A stretch of DNA of 43,132 bases from DASPXY01 sp038227745 (GTDB lineage: Bacteria; Planctomycetota; Planctomycetia; Gemmatales; Gemmataceae): assembly GCA_038227745.1 (NCBI GenBank), contig JBBRPS010000003.1, positions 1-43,132 of the forward strand, written 5' to 3'. A program made the translations under genes and the position numbers. The notes beneath the pieces were generated by a model. That model was not told the DNA's origin, searched no databases, and saw nothing but the letters and a program-made list of their open reading frames with translations. Shown in pieces: positions 8,230-15,531 of this stretch. Each line of letters begins with the position of its first letter. The first letter of the stretch is position 1.

Positions 8230-8589
8230 TCACCCAAGCTCGTACCGGGCGCCCATCGCGTACTGGGCTGGTGGGAAGCCAAGCTCCGCCGCCTTGGCGT
8301 GGAACTCCGCACTTTTCTTCGCGTTCTTCTCAACCCCGGAACCTGTGCGGTAGCGGCTTCCCAGGACGTTCAGGGCGGGAGCGAAATTCTGAGCCGCCGC
8401 CTGTTCGTATAGCTCGACCGCCCGCCGAAGGTCCTTGTCCACGCCGGCCCCGTACACATACGCCAGGCCGAGGAGGAACCGCGCCTCGGGGATTCGCTGC
8501 GCGGACCCCTCCCGCCAGGCTTTGATCCGCGCCTTGCCGACGCGCAGGATGTACTCTTTGGTCGTCTGGTCCGACATGAGCCGCTTCAC
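8230..8589 (-). CDS. Sel1-repeat protein, probably the C-terminal part of a frameshifted gene
   Basis: This 119-residue frame contains two to three Sel1-like (TPR-type) repeats: ARFLLGLAYVYGAGVDKDLRRAVELYEQAA, ALNVLGSRYRTGSGVEKNAKKSAEFHAKAA and the start of a third, AQYAMGARYELG, where it stops abruptly. Sel1 proteins act as helical scaffolds for protein-protein contacts. Start candidates are the GTG at 8589 or the ATG at 8577; neither has a good ribosome site. A protein-like segment in the next frame upstream (8590-8710) would join it if one base near 8608 were removed, so the true gene is probably longer and broken. It converges on the ECF sigma gene with 92 bases between. Confidence 0.7.
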   Translation of the reverse strand: MKRLMSDQTTKEYILRVGKARIKAWREGSAQRIPEARFLLGLAYVYGAGVDKDLRRAVELYEQAAAQNFAPALNVLGSRYRTGSGVEKNAKKSAEFHAKAAELGFPPAQYAMGARYELG

Positions 8590-8710
8590 GACCGCGTCGA
8601 GTGGCGCGAAGGTCCAGGGCCTCGATCACTTGCTCCTCGTAGCCGGCGGCGAGCTGTTTGCCGACCTCGTCGCGGACGATGCCGAGTTGCCGGTTCATCA
8701 GGCGCAGCAC
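8590..8710 (-). pseudogene. N-terminal fragment in a shifted frame of the Sel1 protein
   Basis: From the GTG at 8710 the frame reads VLRLMNRQLGIVRDEVGKQL and then AAGYEEQVIEALDL, which looks like genuine folded protein, before turning into Arg/Gly/Pro-rich nonsense. Dropping one base at about 8608 would continue it as ALDL-APLDAVVKRLMSDQ into the Sel1 frame, giving one protein of about 155 residues. The same frame is open slightly further upstream (SQYKTGAVH), reaching the stop of the acidic-tail gene, so the genuine start might lie there. Either this is a true frameshift mutation or a single-base assembly error. Confidence 0.5.
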
Positions 8711-8739
8711 GTGGACGGCCCCTGTTTTGTACTGGCTGG

Positions 8740-9078
8740 TCAGACCTCGTCGTCCTCGTCGTCGTCCTCCTCGTCGTCGTCCTCGTCTCCGTCATCGAGG
8801 TCCTCGTCATCGAGGTCCTCATCGAGATCCTCGTCGTCCAGGTCTTCGTCGTCCAGGTCCTCGTCGTCCTCGTCCTCGTCTTCGTCCTCCTCATCCTCCA
8901 CCCCGGCGGCCTGCGGGACATCGCCGAACAGGTCGCCGACCTTTTCCGCGCTGGCGTTGATCCCGTGGCAGGCCGTGGCCAGGTCGAGGGCCAGATCGAC
9001 TCCCTGGCACAGTTGCTCGCAGTCGCCGCGCAACTGGTCGAAAAGGTCGTGGGCGGACAGTTGAGTTCGGAAGGTCAC
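8740..9078 (-). CDS. small protein with a polyacidic Asp/Glu tail
   Basis: A 112-residue protein. Residues 1 to about 60 form a probably helical domain (FRTQLSAHDLFDQLRGDCEQ and a following LALDLATACHGINASAEKVGDLF), containing two or three Cys. Residues about 61-112 are almost entirely Asp and Glu, built from repeated DEDL/DDE units. I chose the GTG at 9078 because AGGAG lies at the right distance upstream (9083-9087); an upstream GTG at 9117 lacks one. The family is unknown. Polyacidic tails often bind basic partners or metals, but nothing here shows which. Its stop lies about 30 bases before the GTG of the Sel1 fragment, suggesting a two-gene unit. Confidence 0.65.
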   Translation of the reverse strand: MTFRTQLSAHDLFDQLRGDCEQLCQGVDLALDLATACHGINASAEKVGDLFGDVPQAAGVEDEEDEDEDEDDEDLDDEDLDDEDLDEDLDDEDLDDGDEDDDEEDDDEDDEV

Positions 9079-9459
9079 GGCCGCTCCTAAGATTGAAGAG
9101 TGAGGGGTCAGGGACACGCGGGATATACGGCCCCGCCGCGTCTCCCAAACAAAGTAGGGAAGCCTGCAAGAGTTGCCAGGTCCCCCGGCGCCTTCCCCGC
9201 CGCCGGCACACGAAACGGTGCCGTCGATGCCGACCAGCCGCAGCCCGTGACAGCTGCCGCCGGGGCGCGGCAGCGGCCGGACGATCCGGTGGCAGCGCCG
9301 GCGGACGACCGCGACGCCGAGCCGTTGGCGGGCGCAGCAGAGGGCGGTCCGGTTGTGGGGGGAGAAATTTCCGGGAATTTTGTTGCGTCTCCCGGCCAGG
9401 CTGTTAGAGTGGAAGTTACCTGTCGTCTCTTCTTCTTCGATTTACAAGGAGGCCGAACC
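9079..9459. other. intergenic region between divergent genes
   Basis: No gene is supported in this 381-base gap. Close to the zinc-ribbon gene there is a possible promoter, TTGCGT at 9383-9388 and TAGAGT at 9405-9410 with a 16-base spacer, preceded by a near-palindrome, aaatttccgggaattt, at about 9365-9380 that might be an operator. The remainder is GC-rich and featureless to my reading. Confidence 0.4.
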
Positions 9460-9681
9460 ATGCTGACCAGCTACCTGGTGAAGTGCCCGCATTACGGTTG
9501 CGGCTGGTTTGGAAGCTTGCTGCCCGCCCGGGACACCGACTCGTGGCGCGGCTCCGTCCCCACGACCTCGGTCGCGGTCTTCGAGTGCCCGAGCTGCAAC
9601 CGGACGTGGCGCGCTCGCGTCGTTGGCGATGACGTCGTCGCCCTCCCGCTCGACGAGCTGAACGACCTCGTCAAGGCCTGA
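9460..9681 (+). CDS. small zinc-ribbon protein
   Basis: A 73-residue protein with two Cys pairs: CPHYGC near residues 9-14 and CPSC near residues 46-49, spaced as in a single zinc ribbon. The C-terminal stretch RARVVGDDVVALPLDELNDL resembles a small beta-hairpin plus helix. The ATG at 9460 has an ideal AAGGAGG upstream. I do not recognise a named family; single zinc ribbons bind nucleic acid or protein. It stands alone, followed by a 222-base gap and a plus-strand gene. Confidence 0.8.
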   Translation: MLTSYLVKCPHYGCGWFGSLLPARDTDSWRGSVPTTSVAVFECPSCNRTWRARVVGDDVVALPLDELNDLVKA

Positions 9682-9788
9682 GCGCGAAAGTCCCGAGCAG
9701 CGAAGAGGTTGCTGACGCGGGGCGGCGCGAACTGGGTCCGCCCCGCCCGCACCTTTTGCTCAATCCCGCTTTTTTGCCGGTTTTCTCT

Positions 9789-9816
9789 GGCCCCCCCGAA
9801 AGGGGCCGGCTATAAT
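9789..9816 (+). promoter_or_regulatory. hairpin and TATAAT ahead of the amidotransferase-like gene
   Basis: A perfect -10 hexamer, TATAAT, sits at 9811-9816, about 90 bases before the ATG at 9904. No TTGACA-like -35 lies 16-18 bases upstream; instead there is a hairpin, ggcccc/ggggcc, at about 9789-9808. The -10 match is striking in this GC context, but the promoter assignment is tentative. Confidence 0.4.
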
Positions 9817-9903
9817 AGACCCTTCTTCACGGCTCACGATGATCCGTAAGGGTCTCTTGATTCGACAACCTGTTTCCGTCCCTTTCGAGGAAAGGAGTCC
9901 TCC

Positions 9904-10662
9904 ATGTCCAACCCCACTCCGCCCGTCCGTATCGCCTTCTGTGGATCCGAGAGTGCGTGCCGCGGCAACCGCGGCTGGGGACTCTGGCCGACCGGCTACC
10001 CCGCCGCCCTGACCGCCGCCGGCGCCGTCCCCGTGGCACTGCCCGCGGACGCTGGCCTGCACAACTGCGAGCAAGTCCTCGCCGACGTTCACGGCCTCGT
10101 CTTCGCCGGCACGGAGCGCGGCACCGGCCGTCCACCCGCCGCCGACACCGGCCTGCTTCACTGGTGCCGCGAGCGCCGCCTGCCGGTCCTCGCCATCGAC
10201 GAGGGCATGCTCGCGCTCAACGCGACCTTCGGCGGCAGCAGCTACCTCGACCTCGCCCGCGAACTGCCCGAGGCGCTGCAGCACCGCCACCCGCCCGAGC
10301 AGGGCGTGCGCCACGCCATCAACGTCGGCCGCAACACGCGCCTGGCCCGCCTCTACGGCGAGGGCGAGATCGTCGTCAACAGCGAGCACCGCCGGGCGGT
10401 CTGCCGGTTGGCCCGCGGCTTCACCGTCAGCGCCCGCGCCCTCGACAACGTCATCGAGGCGGTCGAGGCCGAGGCCGAGGACTGGTTCGTCCTCGGCGTG
10501 CAGTGGCAGCCCGCCTCGGCGACGGCCTCGGGCCTGGACATCCAGCTCTTCCGCGGCCTGGTGGACGTGGCCGCGCGCCGCGTGACGCGCAGCCCGCGCA
10601 CCGCCGCGCGCGGCCAGAGCGCCCGGCCCCGGGCGCGTGCCCGGCAGCTGGTCAGCGCGTAA
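9904..10662 (+). CDS. class-I glutamine amidotransferase-like (peptidase C26/PuuD fold) pseudoenzyme
   Basis: A 252-residue protein with the outline of the gamma-glutamyl-GABA hydrolase (PuuD, peptidase C26) family. WGLWPTGYPAALTAAGAVPVALP near the N terminus, LPVLAIDEGMLALNATFGGSSYLDL in the middle, VNSEHRRAV and DNVIEAVEAE later, and VLGVQWQP near residue 197 all align with family landmarks. The catalytic residues are gone: the nucleophile motif G-I-C-R-G reads A-I-D99-E-G, and the W-H-P-E motif that supplies His and Glu reads W-Q202-P-A204. Hydrolysis by the usual Cys-His-Glu triad is therefore not possible. The tail from about 225 is Arg/Ala-rich. The ATG at 9904 follows AAAGGAG. A binding or regulatory role is likely, but the ligand is unknown. 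Confidence 0.82.
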   Translation: MSNPTPPVRIAFCGSESACRGNRGWGLWPTGYPAALTAAGAVPVALPADAGLHNCEQVLADVHGLVFAGTERGTGRPPAADTGLLHWCRERRLPVLAIDEGMLALNATFGGSSYLDLARELPEALQHRHPPEQGVRHAINVGRNTRLARLYGEGEIVVNSEHRRAVCRLARGFTVSARALDNVIEAVEAEAEDWFVLGVQWQPASATASGLDIQLFRGLVDVAARRVTRSPRTAARGQSARPRARARQLVSA

Positions 10663-10667
10663 CGGTC

Positions 10668-10764
10668 TTTTTCGTGGGCGACTCGCTCCGCGAGTCGCTT
10701 TGGAGCGGGGGGGACCACCCCCTGAGCCTCAAAGCGACTCGCTCCGCGAGTCGCCCACGAAAAG
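10668..10764. repeat. nested inverted repeat between convergent genes
   Basis: Two copies of the 21-base palindromic unit built on gcgactcg-ctccg-cgagtcgc (10678-10698 and about 10733-10753) lie inside a larger inverted repeat whose ends read tttttcgtgggcg and cgcccacgaaaag. The element fills the gap between the amidotransferase-like gene and the convergent WD40 gene, and would form a long hairpin in RNA of either strand. It may serve as a bidirectional terminator and resembles a REP-type mobile palindrome. Confidence 0.65.
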
Positions 10765-10774
10765 AACTCTCCCC

Positions 10775-13225
10775 TCACTCACTCCCCTGCTTGCGCTTGC
10801 CGAGCCGCCGCAGCGCCGCGGCCGCCGTCTCGCGCAGGTCCTCCTCCGCCCCCTCCCGCGCGATGCTCGCCAGCAGTTCACGCGACGCCGCGTTGTCGGC
10901 CTGTTCCAGGATCTCGATCACGCGCCGCGCACGCAGCTGTTCCTGCTCCATCGTGACTGCGTCCTTGCCCTTGAGCGCCCCCAGCAGCCGCTCCAGCCGC
11001 CGCCGCACCTCGTCCGACGGCGGATTCTTGATGGCGTCCTTCAGCACGGGCTCGATCCAGCGCCCGTAGCTCGACAGCGCCGCCGTCGCTTTCTCGCGCA
11101 CCGCGAATTTGTTGTCGTTCAGGTCGGCGATGAACTGCTTGATCTTGTTCGGGTCGGCCAGGAACACCTTGCGCGCCAGGTACGGGGCGCTGTCCTTGCC
11201 GCCGCACACCATCGTCCACAGGGCGCGGTTGCCCTTCGGGTTGTCGTTCGAGGCCAACTCGGTCCACAACGTGTCCAGGGACGCCGGCTGCAGCTCCATC
11301 GTCGGCAGCTTGCCGTTCTGCAGCATCCCCGTGACGTCCCAGACCAGCAGCGTCGTGTCCGCGCTGCCCGACATTACCCGCCGCGCCCGCGGCAGCACCG
11401 CCACCGCCGTCGCCGGCCCGATGTGGCCGGCCCACGAAGCGATCTGCAGGCCGTTCACCGCCTCCCACAGCCGCGCCGTCCTGTCGGCGCTGGCCGAGGC
11501 GATCACCCGGCCGTTGGGCGAAAAGGCGATGGCAAAGACCGCACTCTGGTGACCCTCGATCAGGCGCAGCTCGCTGCCATCCAGCGGGTCGTAGAGTTGG
11601 ATCGTCCCGTCGTACATGCCGGCCGCGAGCTTGCGGTCGTCGGGCGCGAAGGCCAGCGACGCCACCGGCCCGCCCTTGCCGACCTGCCGCAGTTCCTGCC
11701 CCGTGGCCGCGTCCCAGAGAGTGATCTTCTGCGAGCCGGCGCCCGCGATGAATTTGCCGTTCGGCGCGTAAGCGACCGCCTCGACGCCGCCGGGGTAGCG
11801 CAGCTCGTGTACGACCTTGCTGCCGGCCAGGTCCCAGAGGCGCACGCCGCTGTTGCGGTAGCCGACCGCCAGGTGCTTGCCGTCCGGCGCGTAGACCAGG
11901 CACGTCACCAGGTCGCCCTCCGGCCCCTTGAGGTGCCCCGCCTCCTTGCCGCCGGCCACGTCATACAGCCGCACGCCGTCGCGGGCACCGGCCGCGGCGA
12001 GGACCTTGCCGTCGGGCGCGAACGCCAGCCACACCTCGCCGCCCTGCGGCCCGGCCCAGCGGCGGATGTCCTTGCCCGTCGCCGCCTCCCACAGGCGGAT
12101 CTCCCCGTCGGACCCGGCCTCGGCGATCAGGCGGCCATTCGGCGAGACAGCCATCGACGTGACCCCGGCCTGCAGGCCGTCCGGCCCCTTGATCTCCTGG
12201 CCCGTCTTCGCGTCGAAGCGGCGGATCGTGTCGTCGAGGCCCGCCGCGGCCAGCACCGCCCCATCGGGGGAGAGGGCCAGCGCGTCGCAATCGCCCCGGC
12301 GGCGGGCGATCACTAGCGTCTCCTCGCCCTTGCTCACGTCCCAGCGGCGGATCGTATGGTCGCGGCCGCCCGAGTAGAGCGTCTTGCCGTCCCCAGCGAA
12401 GGCCAGTGAGACGACGGTGTCCTTGTGGCCGTTCAGCTGCCGGACCTCTTTCTGGTTGGCGAGGTCCCACACGCGGACGGCGTTGTCGTCGCCGGCCGAG
12501 ACGAGCGTGCTGCCGTCGGGGGCGAAGGCCAGCGCCATGACGGCGCAGCGGCCGCCCAGCACGCGCGGCGCCTTGCCGTCCCAGAGGCGGATCGCCCGGT
12601 CGGTGCCGCCCGAGGCGACCGTCTTGCCGTCGCGCGCGAAGGCGACGGCGTTGACCTCGTCCTGGTGGCCCTGGTAGGTCGCCACGTCACGGTTATTGGC
12701 GACGTCCCAGAGCCGCACGGTCCGGTCCTGGCTGCCGCTGGCCAGCAGGTTGCCGTCTGCGGAGAAGGCCAGGGCCTTGACGGTGGCCTGGTGGCCCTTG
12801 AAGGTGCGGAACTCCTTGCCGGTGGCGACCTCCCAGACGCGGACCGCCTTGAAGCCGCCGCCCGTGGCCAGGAACCTGCCGTCGGGCGCGAAGGCCAGCG
12901 CATTCACCCACAGGTCCTTGAGCCGGCGGATTTCCTTGCCGGACTCGGCGTCCCAGAGGCGGACCGGGTCATTGCCGCCGCCCGCCGCCAGGATCTTGCC
13001 GTCGGGAGAGTAGGCCAGGCAGAGGATCTGACTGCCGTGGCGGAAGCGGACTGTGCCGAGTCGCTTCAGGGCGGCGGCCGACGGCAGCGGGTCGCCGTTG
13101 GCGTCCGGGCCGCCCGGCGGTAGGGGGGCAGGCGGCTGGGCCTGCACGCCGTGGGCCAGGAGGCCCGCCAGCAACAACGCGAGAACGCTCAGCTTGCTCA
13201 TCCTCATCCTCATCCTCATCCTCAT
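10775..13225 (-). CDS. secreted WD40 protein with 14 blades and a helical C-terminal domain
   Basis: An 816-residue protein with an N-terminal signal peptide (SKLSVLALLLAGLLAHGVQA) and then 14 WD40 repeats by my count, for example ALAFSADGNLLASGSQDRTV and AIAFSPNGRVIASASADRTA. This is enough for two seven-bladed propellers. From about residue 640 a helical domain follows, with a LASNDNPKGNRALWTM-type segment and HEAT-like helices ending in LRRLGKRKQ. Such WD40 plus helical-tail proteins are common in planctomycetes with no assigned role; they are presumably scaffolds outside the cytoplasm. The start is uncertain: four ATGAGG units at 13202-13225 offer five in-frame ATGs, and a GTG at 13255 is also possible. 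I use the most upstream of the ATGs. Confidence 0.92.
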   Translation of the reverse strand: MRMRMRMRMSKLSVLALLLAGLLAHGVQAQPPAPLPPGGPDANGDPLPSAAALKRLGTVRFRHGSQILCLAYSPDGKILAAGGGNDPVRLWDAESGKEIRRLKDLWVNALAFAPDGRFLATGGGFKAVRVWEVATGKEFRTFKGHQATVKALAFSADGNLLASGSQDRTVRLWDVANNRDVATYQGHQDEVNAVAFARDGKTVASGGTDRAIRLWDGKAPRVLGGRCAVMALAFAPDGSTLVSAGDDNAVRVWDLANQKEVRQLNGHKDTVVSLAFAGDGKTLYSGGRDHTIRRWDVSKGEETLVIARRRGDCDALALSPDGAVLAAAGLDDTIRRFDAKTGQEIKGPDGLQAGVTSMAVSPNGRLIAEAGSDGEIRLWEAATGKDIRRWAGPQGGEVWLAFAPDGKVLAAAGARDGVRLYDVAGGKEAGHLKGPEGDLVTCLVYAPDGKHLAVGYRNSGVRLWDLAGSKVVHELRYPGGVEAVAYAPNGKFIAGAGSQKITLWDAATGQELRQVGKGGPVASLAFAPDDRKLAAGMYDGTIQLYDPLDGSELRLIEGHQSAVFAIAFSPNGRVIASASADRTARLWEAVNGLQIASWAGHIGPATAVAVLPRARRVMSGSADTTLLVWDVTGMLQNGKLPTMELQPASLDTLWTELASNDNPKGNRALWTMVCGGKDSAPYLARKVFLADPNKIKQFIADLNDNKFAVREKATAALSSYGRWIEPVLKDAIKNPPSDEVRRRLERLLGALKGKDAVTMEQEQLRARRVIEILEQADNAASRELLASIAREGAEEDLRETAAAALRRLGKRKQGSE
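13202..13225 (-). repeat. tandem ATGAGG hexamer at the start of the WD40 gene
   Basis: Four perfect copies of ATGAGG, read on the minus strand, precede the ATG of MSKL at 13201. Each unit carries a GAGG Shine-Dalgarno core and a start codon, so each ATG has its own ribosome site six bases away. A slippage-prone hexamer changes copy number without changing frame. Confidence 0.8.
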
Positions 13226-13746
13226 ACTCTTGCACTCCCCAAAGAGGTCGATCACCGTGGACGCCCGGCAGCGCGGGCGAGCGACGCCGGTAGCGCACGC
13301 CGTTGCCCAGTCCCTGAGAAGACGACTGCAGCCCGCCCTCCATTACCGGGGTGTTCCGGGGCCCTGTCCAGTGAATTGCCATTCTATGGACGTGTCGGGC
13401 GCGGCAACCTGCAGACGGAGAAGGCCGCGTGAGGGTGTGCGCCCGAATTCACTGGCCCGTTTCTCCCCGGGCGGCCGTTTTGGCTCAATTATTGCTCCCT
13501 GTTACATATCAGGCGGCCTTGATGGCAGGGCTGAACGAGGGCGGCACTCCAGGATTGCCGTCTCTTGCCGACCTGCCCTCGGGGCCGTCAATCCTGCCCG
13601 GCAGGCGTTCCGCCTGCGGGCGGTGTCGGGGCTGGAAGAGAAGAGCAGCCCGGGGTTCAGAGGCCCTCGGGATCACCCGGCGGGTGGGGGCATTCGCTCC
13701 TGCCCCGCCGCGGCAATCATCGAAGAACTGACGAGGAGGGATGAGG
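13226..13746. other. intergenic region between the divergent WD40 and TIGR03000 genes
   Basis: A gap of about 520 bases with no supported gene. A plausible sigma-70-type promoter for the plus strand is TTGGCT at 13480-13485 with TACATA at 13503-13508, spacer 17, in a locally AT-rich patch; it would give a leader of about 230 bases. A 10-base inverted repeat, ccagtgaatt at 13368-13377 and its complement at 13446-13455, lies just upstream and could be an operator. Confidence 0.4.
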
Positions 13747-14769
13747 ATGAGACGCTTGTTGTCCAGCATGGCCGTCGTGACTCTCGTGGGCGGTGCGATG
13801 CTGTTGTGGCCGCAAACCAGCGAGGCCCAGCGGCGCGGGGGCGGCGGCCAAGGTGGCGGCTACCGCGGCGGCGGCTACAGTGGCGGAGTCAGTGGTTATC
13901 GTGGCGGCTACAGCGGTGGTTACGGCACTAGCTATTACCGCGGCGGCTATGGCGGCTATGGCGGCTACAGCGGTTATGGCGGGTCCTATCGCCCCTACTA
14001 CGGCTCCAGCCTGGGGTACGGCCTCTCCGGCCTCGGCTATGGGGGCTATGGCCTTGGGTACGGTGGTCTCGGCTATGGCCGCTATCAGTCCTATAACGGC
14101 GGCTACGGCGGCTACGGCGGCTACGCCTCCTCCAGCCCGTACTACTACAACAACAACTCCTACTACACCTACAGTCCGTCCGTGGCGTCGTACCAGTCTT
14201 CGTACCCGCCCGACACGACGGTGATCGACAATAGCGCGACAAATCAGGCGGTCCACGTCCTCGTGGTCGCGCCGAGTGAAAACGCCGACGTCTACTTCGA
14301 GGGCGCCAAGACGCAGCAGACCGGCACCCAGCGGGAGTTCGTCTCGCCGGCGTTGACTTCGGGAAGGGTCTACACCTACCACGTCCGCGCCGCCTGGACG
14401 GACACCAGCGGCAAGCAGCACGATGAGACGCGCGACGTGCCTGTCCGTGCCGGCCAGTGGCTGGCCGTGGACTTCAACCACCCGGCCCCCGCCGCGAACG
14501 GCGCCCAGCCCGCCGCCCCGGCCGCTAACTTGCGGACCGAGAAGGAGAACCGCCAGCCGATCAAGCCGGCCGTCGCCGGCACTCCCGCCACCTCGAACCC
14601 GGGCGTGACGGGCAGGGAAGTGAACCCGAGGCCGGTCCCGGCCACCGGGAATAACCCGGCCCCGCAGGGCCAGCAGCCCGGCGCCGAGGTCGGGCCTGAT
14701 GGCCGCGTGGTAAACCCGCCGCCCGCCCCGGCGCCCGGCAACAAGCAGAACCAGGACGTCCCCCGCTGA
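13747..14769 (+). CDS. secreted Gly/Tyr-rich protein with planctomycete TIGR03000 domain
   Basis: A 340-residue protein. Residues 1 to about 28 are a signal peptide (RRLLSSMAVVTLVGGAMLLW, then TSEAQ). Residues about 30-150 are made of Gly-Gly-Tyr and Ser-Gly-Tyr repeats, followed by Tyr/Asn/Ser-rich sequence. Residues about 168-247 match TIGR03000, a domain known only from planctomycetes: VVAPSENADVYFEGAKTQQT, then REFVSPALTSGRVYTYHVRA and VPVRAGQWLAVDF. The tail is Pro/Asn/Ala-rich. It is likely a cell-surface structural protein; the domain's function is unknown. The frame contains ATGs at 13741 and 13747. I prefer 13747 because GAGGAGGG ends six bases before it and would touch the other ATG. 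Confidence 0.88.
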   Translation: MRRLLSSMAVVTLVGGAMLLWPQTSEAQRRGGGGQGGGYRGGGYSGGVSGYRGGYSGGYGTSYYRGGYGGYGGYSGYGGSYRPYYGSSLGYGLSGLGYGGYGLGYGGLGYGRYQSYNGGYGGYGGYASSSPYYYNNNSYYTYSPSVASYQSSYPPDTTVIDNSATNQAVHVLVVAPSENADVYFEGAKTQQTGTQREFVSPALTSGRVYTYHVRAAWTDTSGKQHDETRDVPVRAGQWLAVDFNHPAPAANGAQPAAPAANLRTEKENRQPIKPAVAGTPATSNPGVTGREVNPRPVPATGNNPAPQGQQPGAEVGPDGRVVNPPPAPAPGNKQNQDVPR

Positions 14770-14788
14770 ACACTTCAGGGGTCCCTTG

Positions 14789-14835
14789 AAAACAGAGCGG
14801 GGCAGGCCCGAAGGCCTGCCCCGCTCTGTTTTTGC
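14789..14835. terminator. strong bidirectional intrinsic terminator
   Basis: A perfect 20-bp stem (14789-14808 with 14813-14832) closes on a four-base loop, cgaa. The stem starts with AAAA and ends with TTTT, and the plus strand continues with T. It sits between the convergent TIGR03000 and CBS genes and can end transcription from both sides. Confidence 0.92.
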
Positions 14836-14859
14836 GCTGCGGCCCTCGGTGCCGCCGTC

Positions 14860-15297
14860 TCAGGCGTAGCCGTAGATGTACTCGTGCAGCAGGTGGATCG
14901 TCCGCTCGTGCGTGCTGGTCTCGTGCGCGTTCAGGTCGCCGATCGAGATCATGCCGAGCATCTGGTCGGCGTCGTCGAGGACGGGCAGGTGGCGGATGCG
15001 GCGGTTCTTCAGCACGCCGCGCGCCTCCTCCAGCGTGGTGTGCGGCCGGCAGCAGACGACCTCGGCGCTCATGATCTCGCCGACCGTGACCGTGCCGGCG
15101 TCGCGGCGCTCGGCCACGATCCGCCGCAGGATGTCGCGCTCCGTGATGATGCCGCACAGCCGGCCTTCACACAGGACCGCCAGGCTGCCTATTTTCCGCT
15201 CGTTCATCTGCACCGCCGCCTCGTAGACGGTGACCTGCGGGCCGATCGACGCCACTTCCGAGCCCTTGACTGCGAGGATGTCGTTCACCGTGGCCAT
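14860..15297 (-). CDS. two-CBS-domain protein
   Basis: A 145-residue protein made of a tandem CBS pair (Bateman module). The first CBS domain covers about residues 8-65 (VYEAAVQMNERKIGSLAVL, GIITERDILRRIV). The second covers about 72-130 (IMSAEVVCCRPHTTLEEA, NRRIRHLPVLD, LGMISIGDL). Such modules bind adenosine nucleotides or similar ligands and usually regulate a partner enzyme, transporter or kinase. The short C-terminal tail ends in HLLHEYIYGYA. The ATG at 15297 has AGGGAGGG upstream. It is divergent from the LysR gene and convergent with the TIGR03000 gene; its partner is not evident. Confidence 0.93.
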   Translation of the reverse strand: MATVNDILAVKGSEVASIGPQVTVYEAAVQMNERKIGSLAVLCEGRLCGIITERDILRRIVAERRDAGTVTVGEIMSAEVVCCRPHTTLEEARGVLKNRRIRHLPVLDDADQMLGMISIGDLNAHETSTHERTIHLLHEYIYGYA

Positions 15298-15454
15298 ACG
15301 GCCCTCCCTTGTTGAGATTTGCGAATCGTGGTGCCGCCGGGAGAGACGTGTCCGCCGGCGCGTGTACGGGATCCCCGCCGCCTATTTTCCCCCACCCGGG
15401 GCGGCTGGCAAGCTTTTTTTCGCCCGCACCGCGATTTTTCCGCCGGCGCCCCCC

Positions 15455-15531
15455 TTGACAGGGCCGCCGATTCTATTAATCAGAGTTATGTTAGCTCTTG
15501 TTATTAGTACAGCCGATGATACAGTAATGCC
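15455..15531 (+). promoter_or_regulatory. AT-rich promoter region of the LysR-gltB unit
   Basis: This short stretch is far more AT-rich than its surroundings and separates divergent CBS and LysR genes. It holds TTGACA at 15455-15460 without a well-spaced -10, and a second weak pair, TTGTTA at 15498-15503 and TACAGT at 15520-15525 with 16 bases between. The second would start transcription almost at the LysR ATG, matching the lack of a Shine-Dalgarno there. Repeated ttat/attaat words around 15474-15507 could be LysR-type binding sites (T-N11-A). Confidence 0.45.

Noticed and set aside
10637..12316. 559-codon plus-strand frame opposite the WD40 gene
   Set aside because: It overlaps 14 clear WD40 repeats on the minus strand; its translation is Arg/Leu/His-rich without motifs.
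14789..14835. The perfect hairpin as another mobile palindrome
   Set aside because: It has a four-base loop and flanking A and T runs, sits between convergent genes, and shares no word with the other repeats; a terminator explains it fully.
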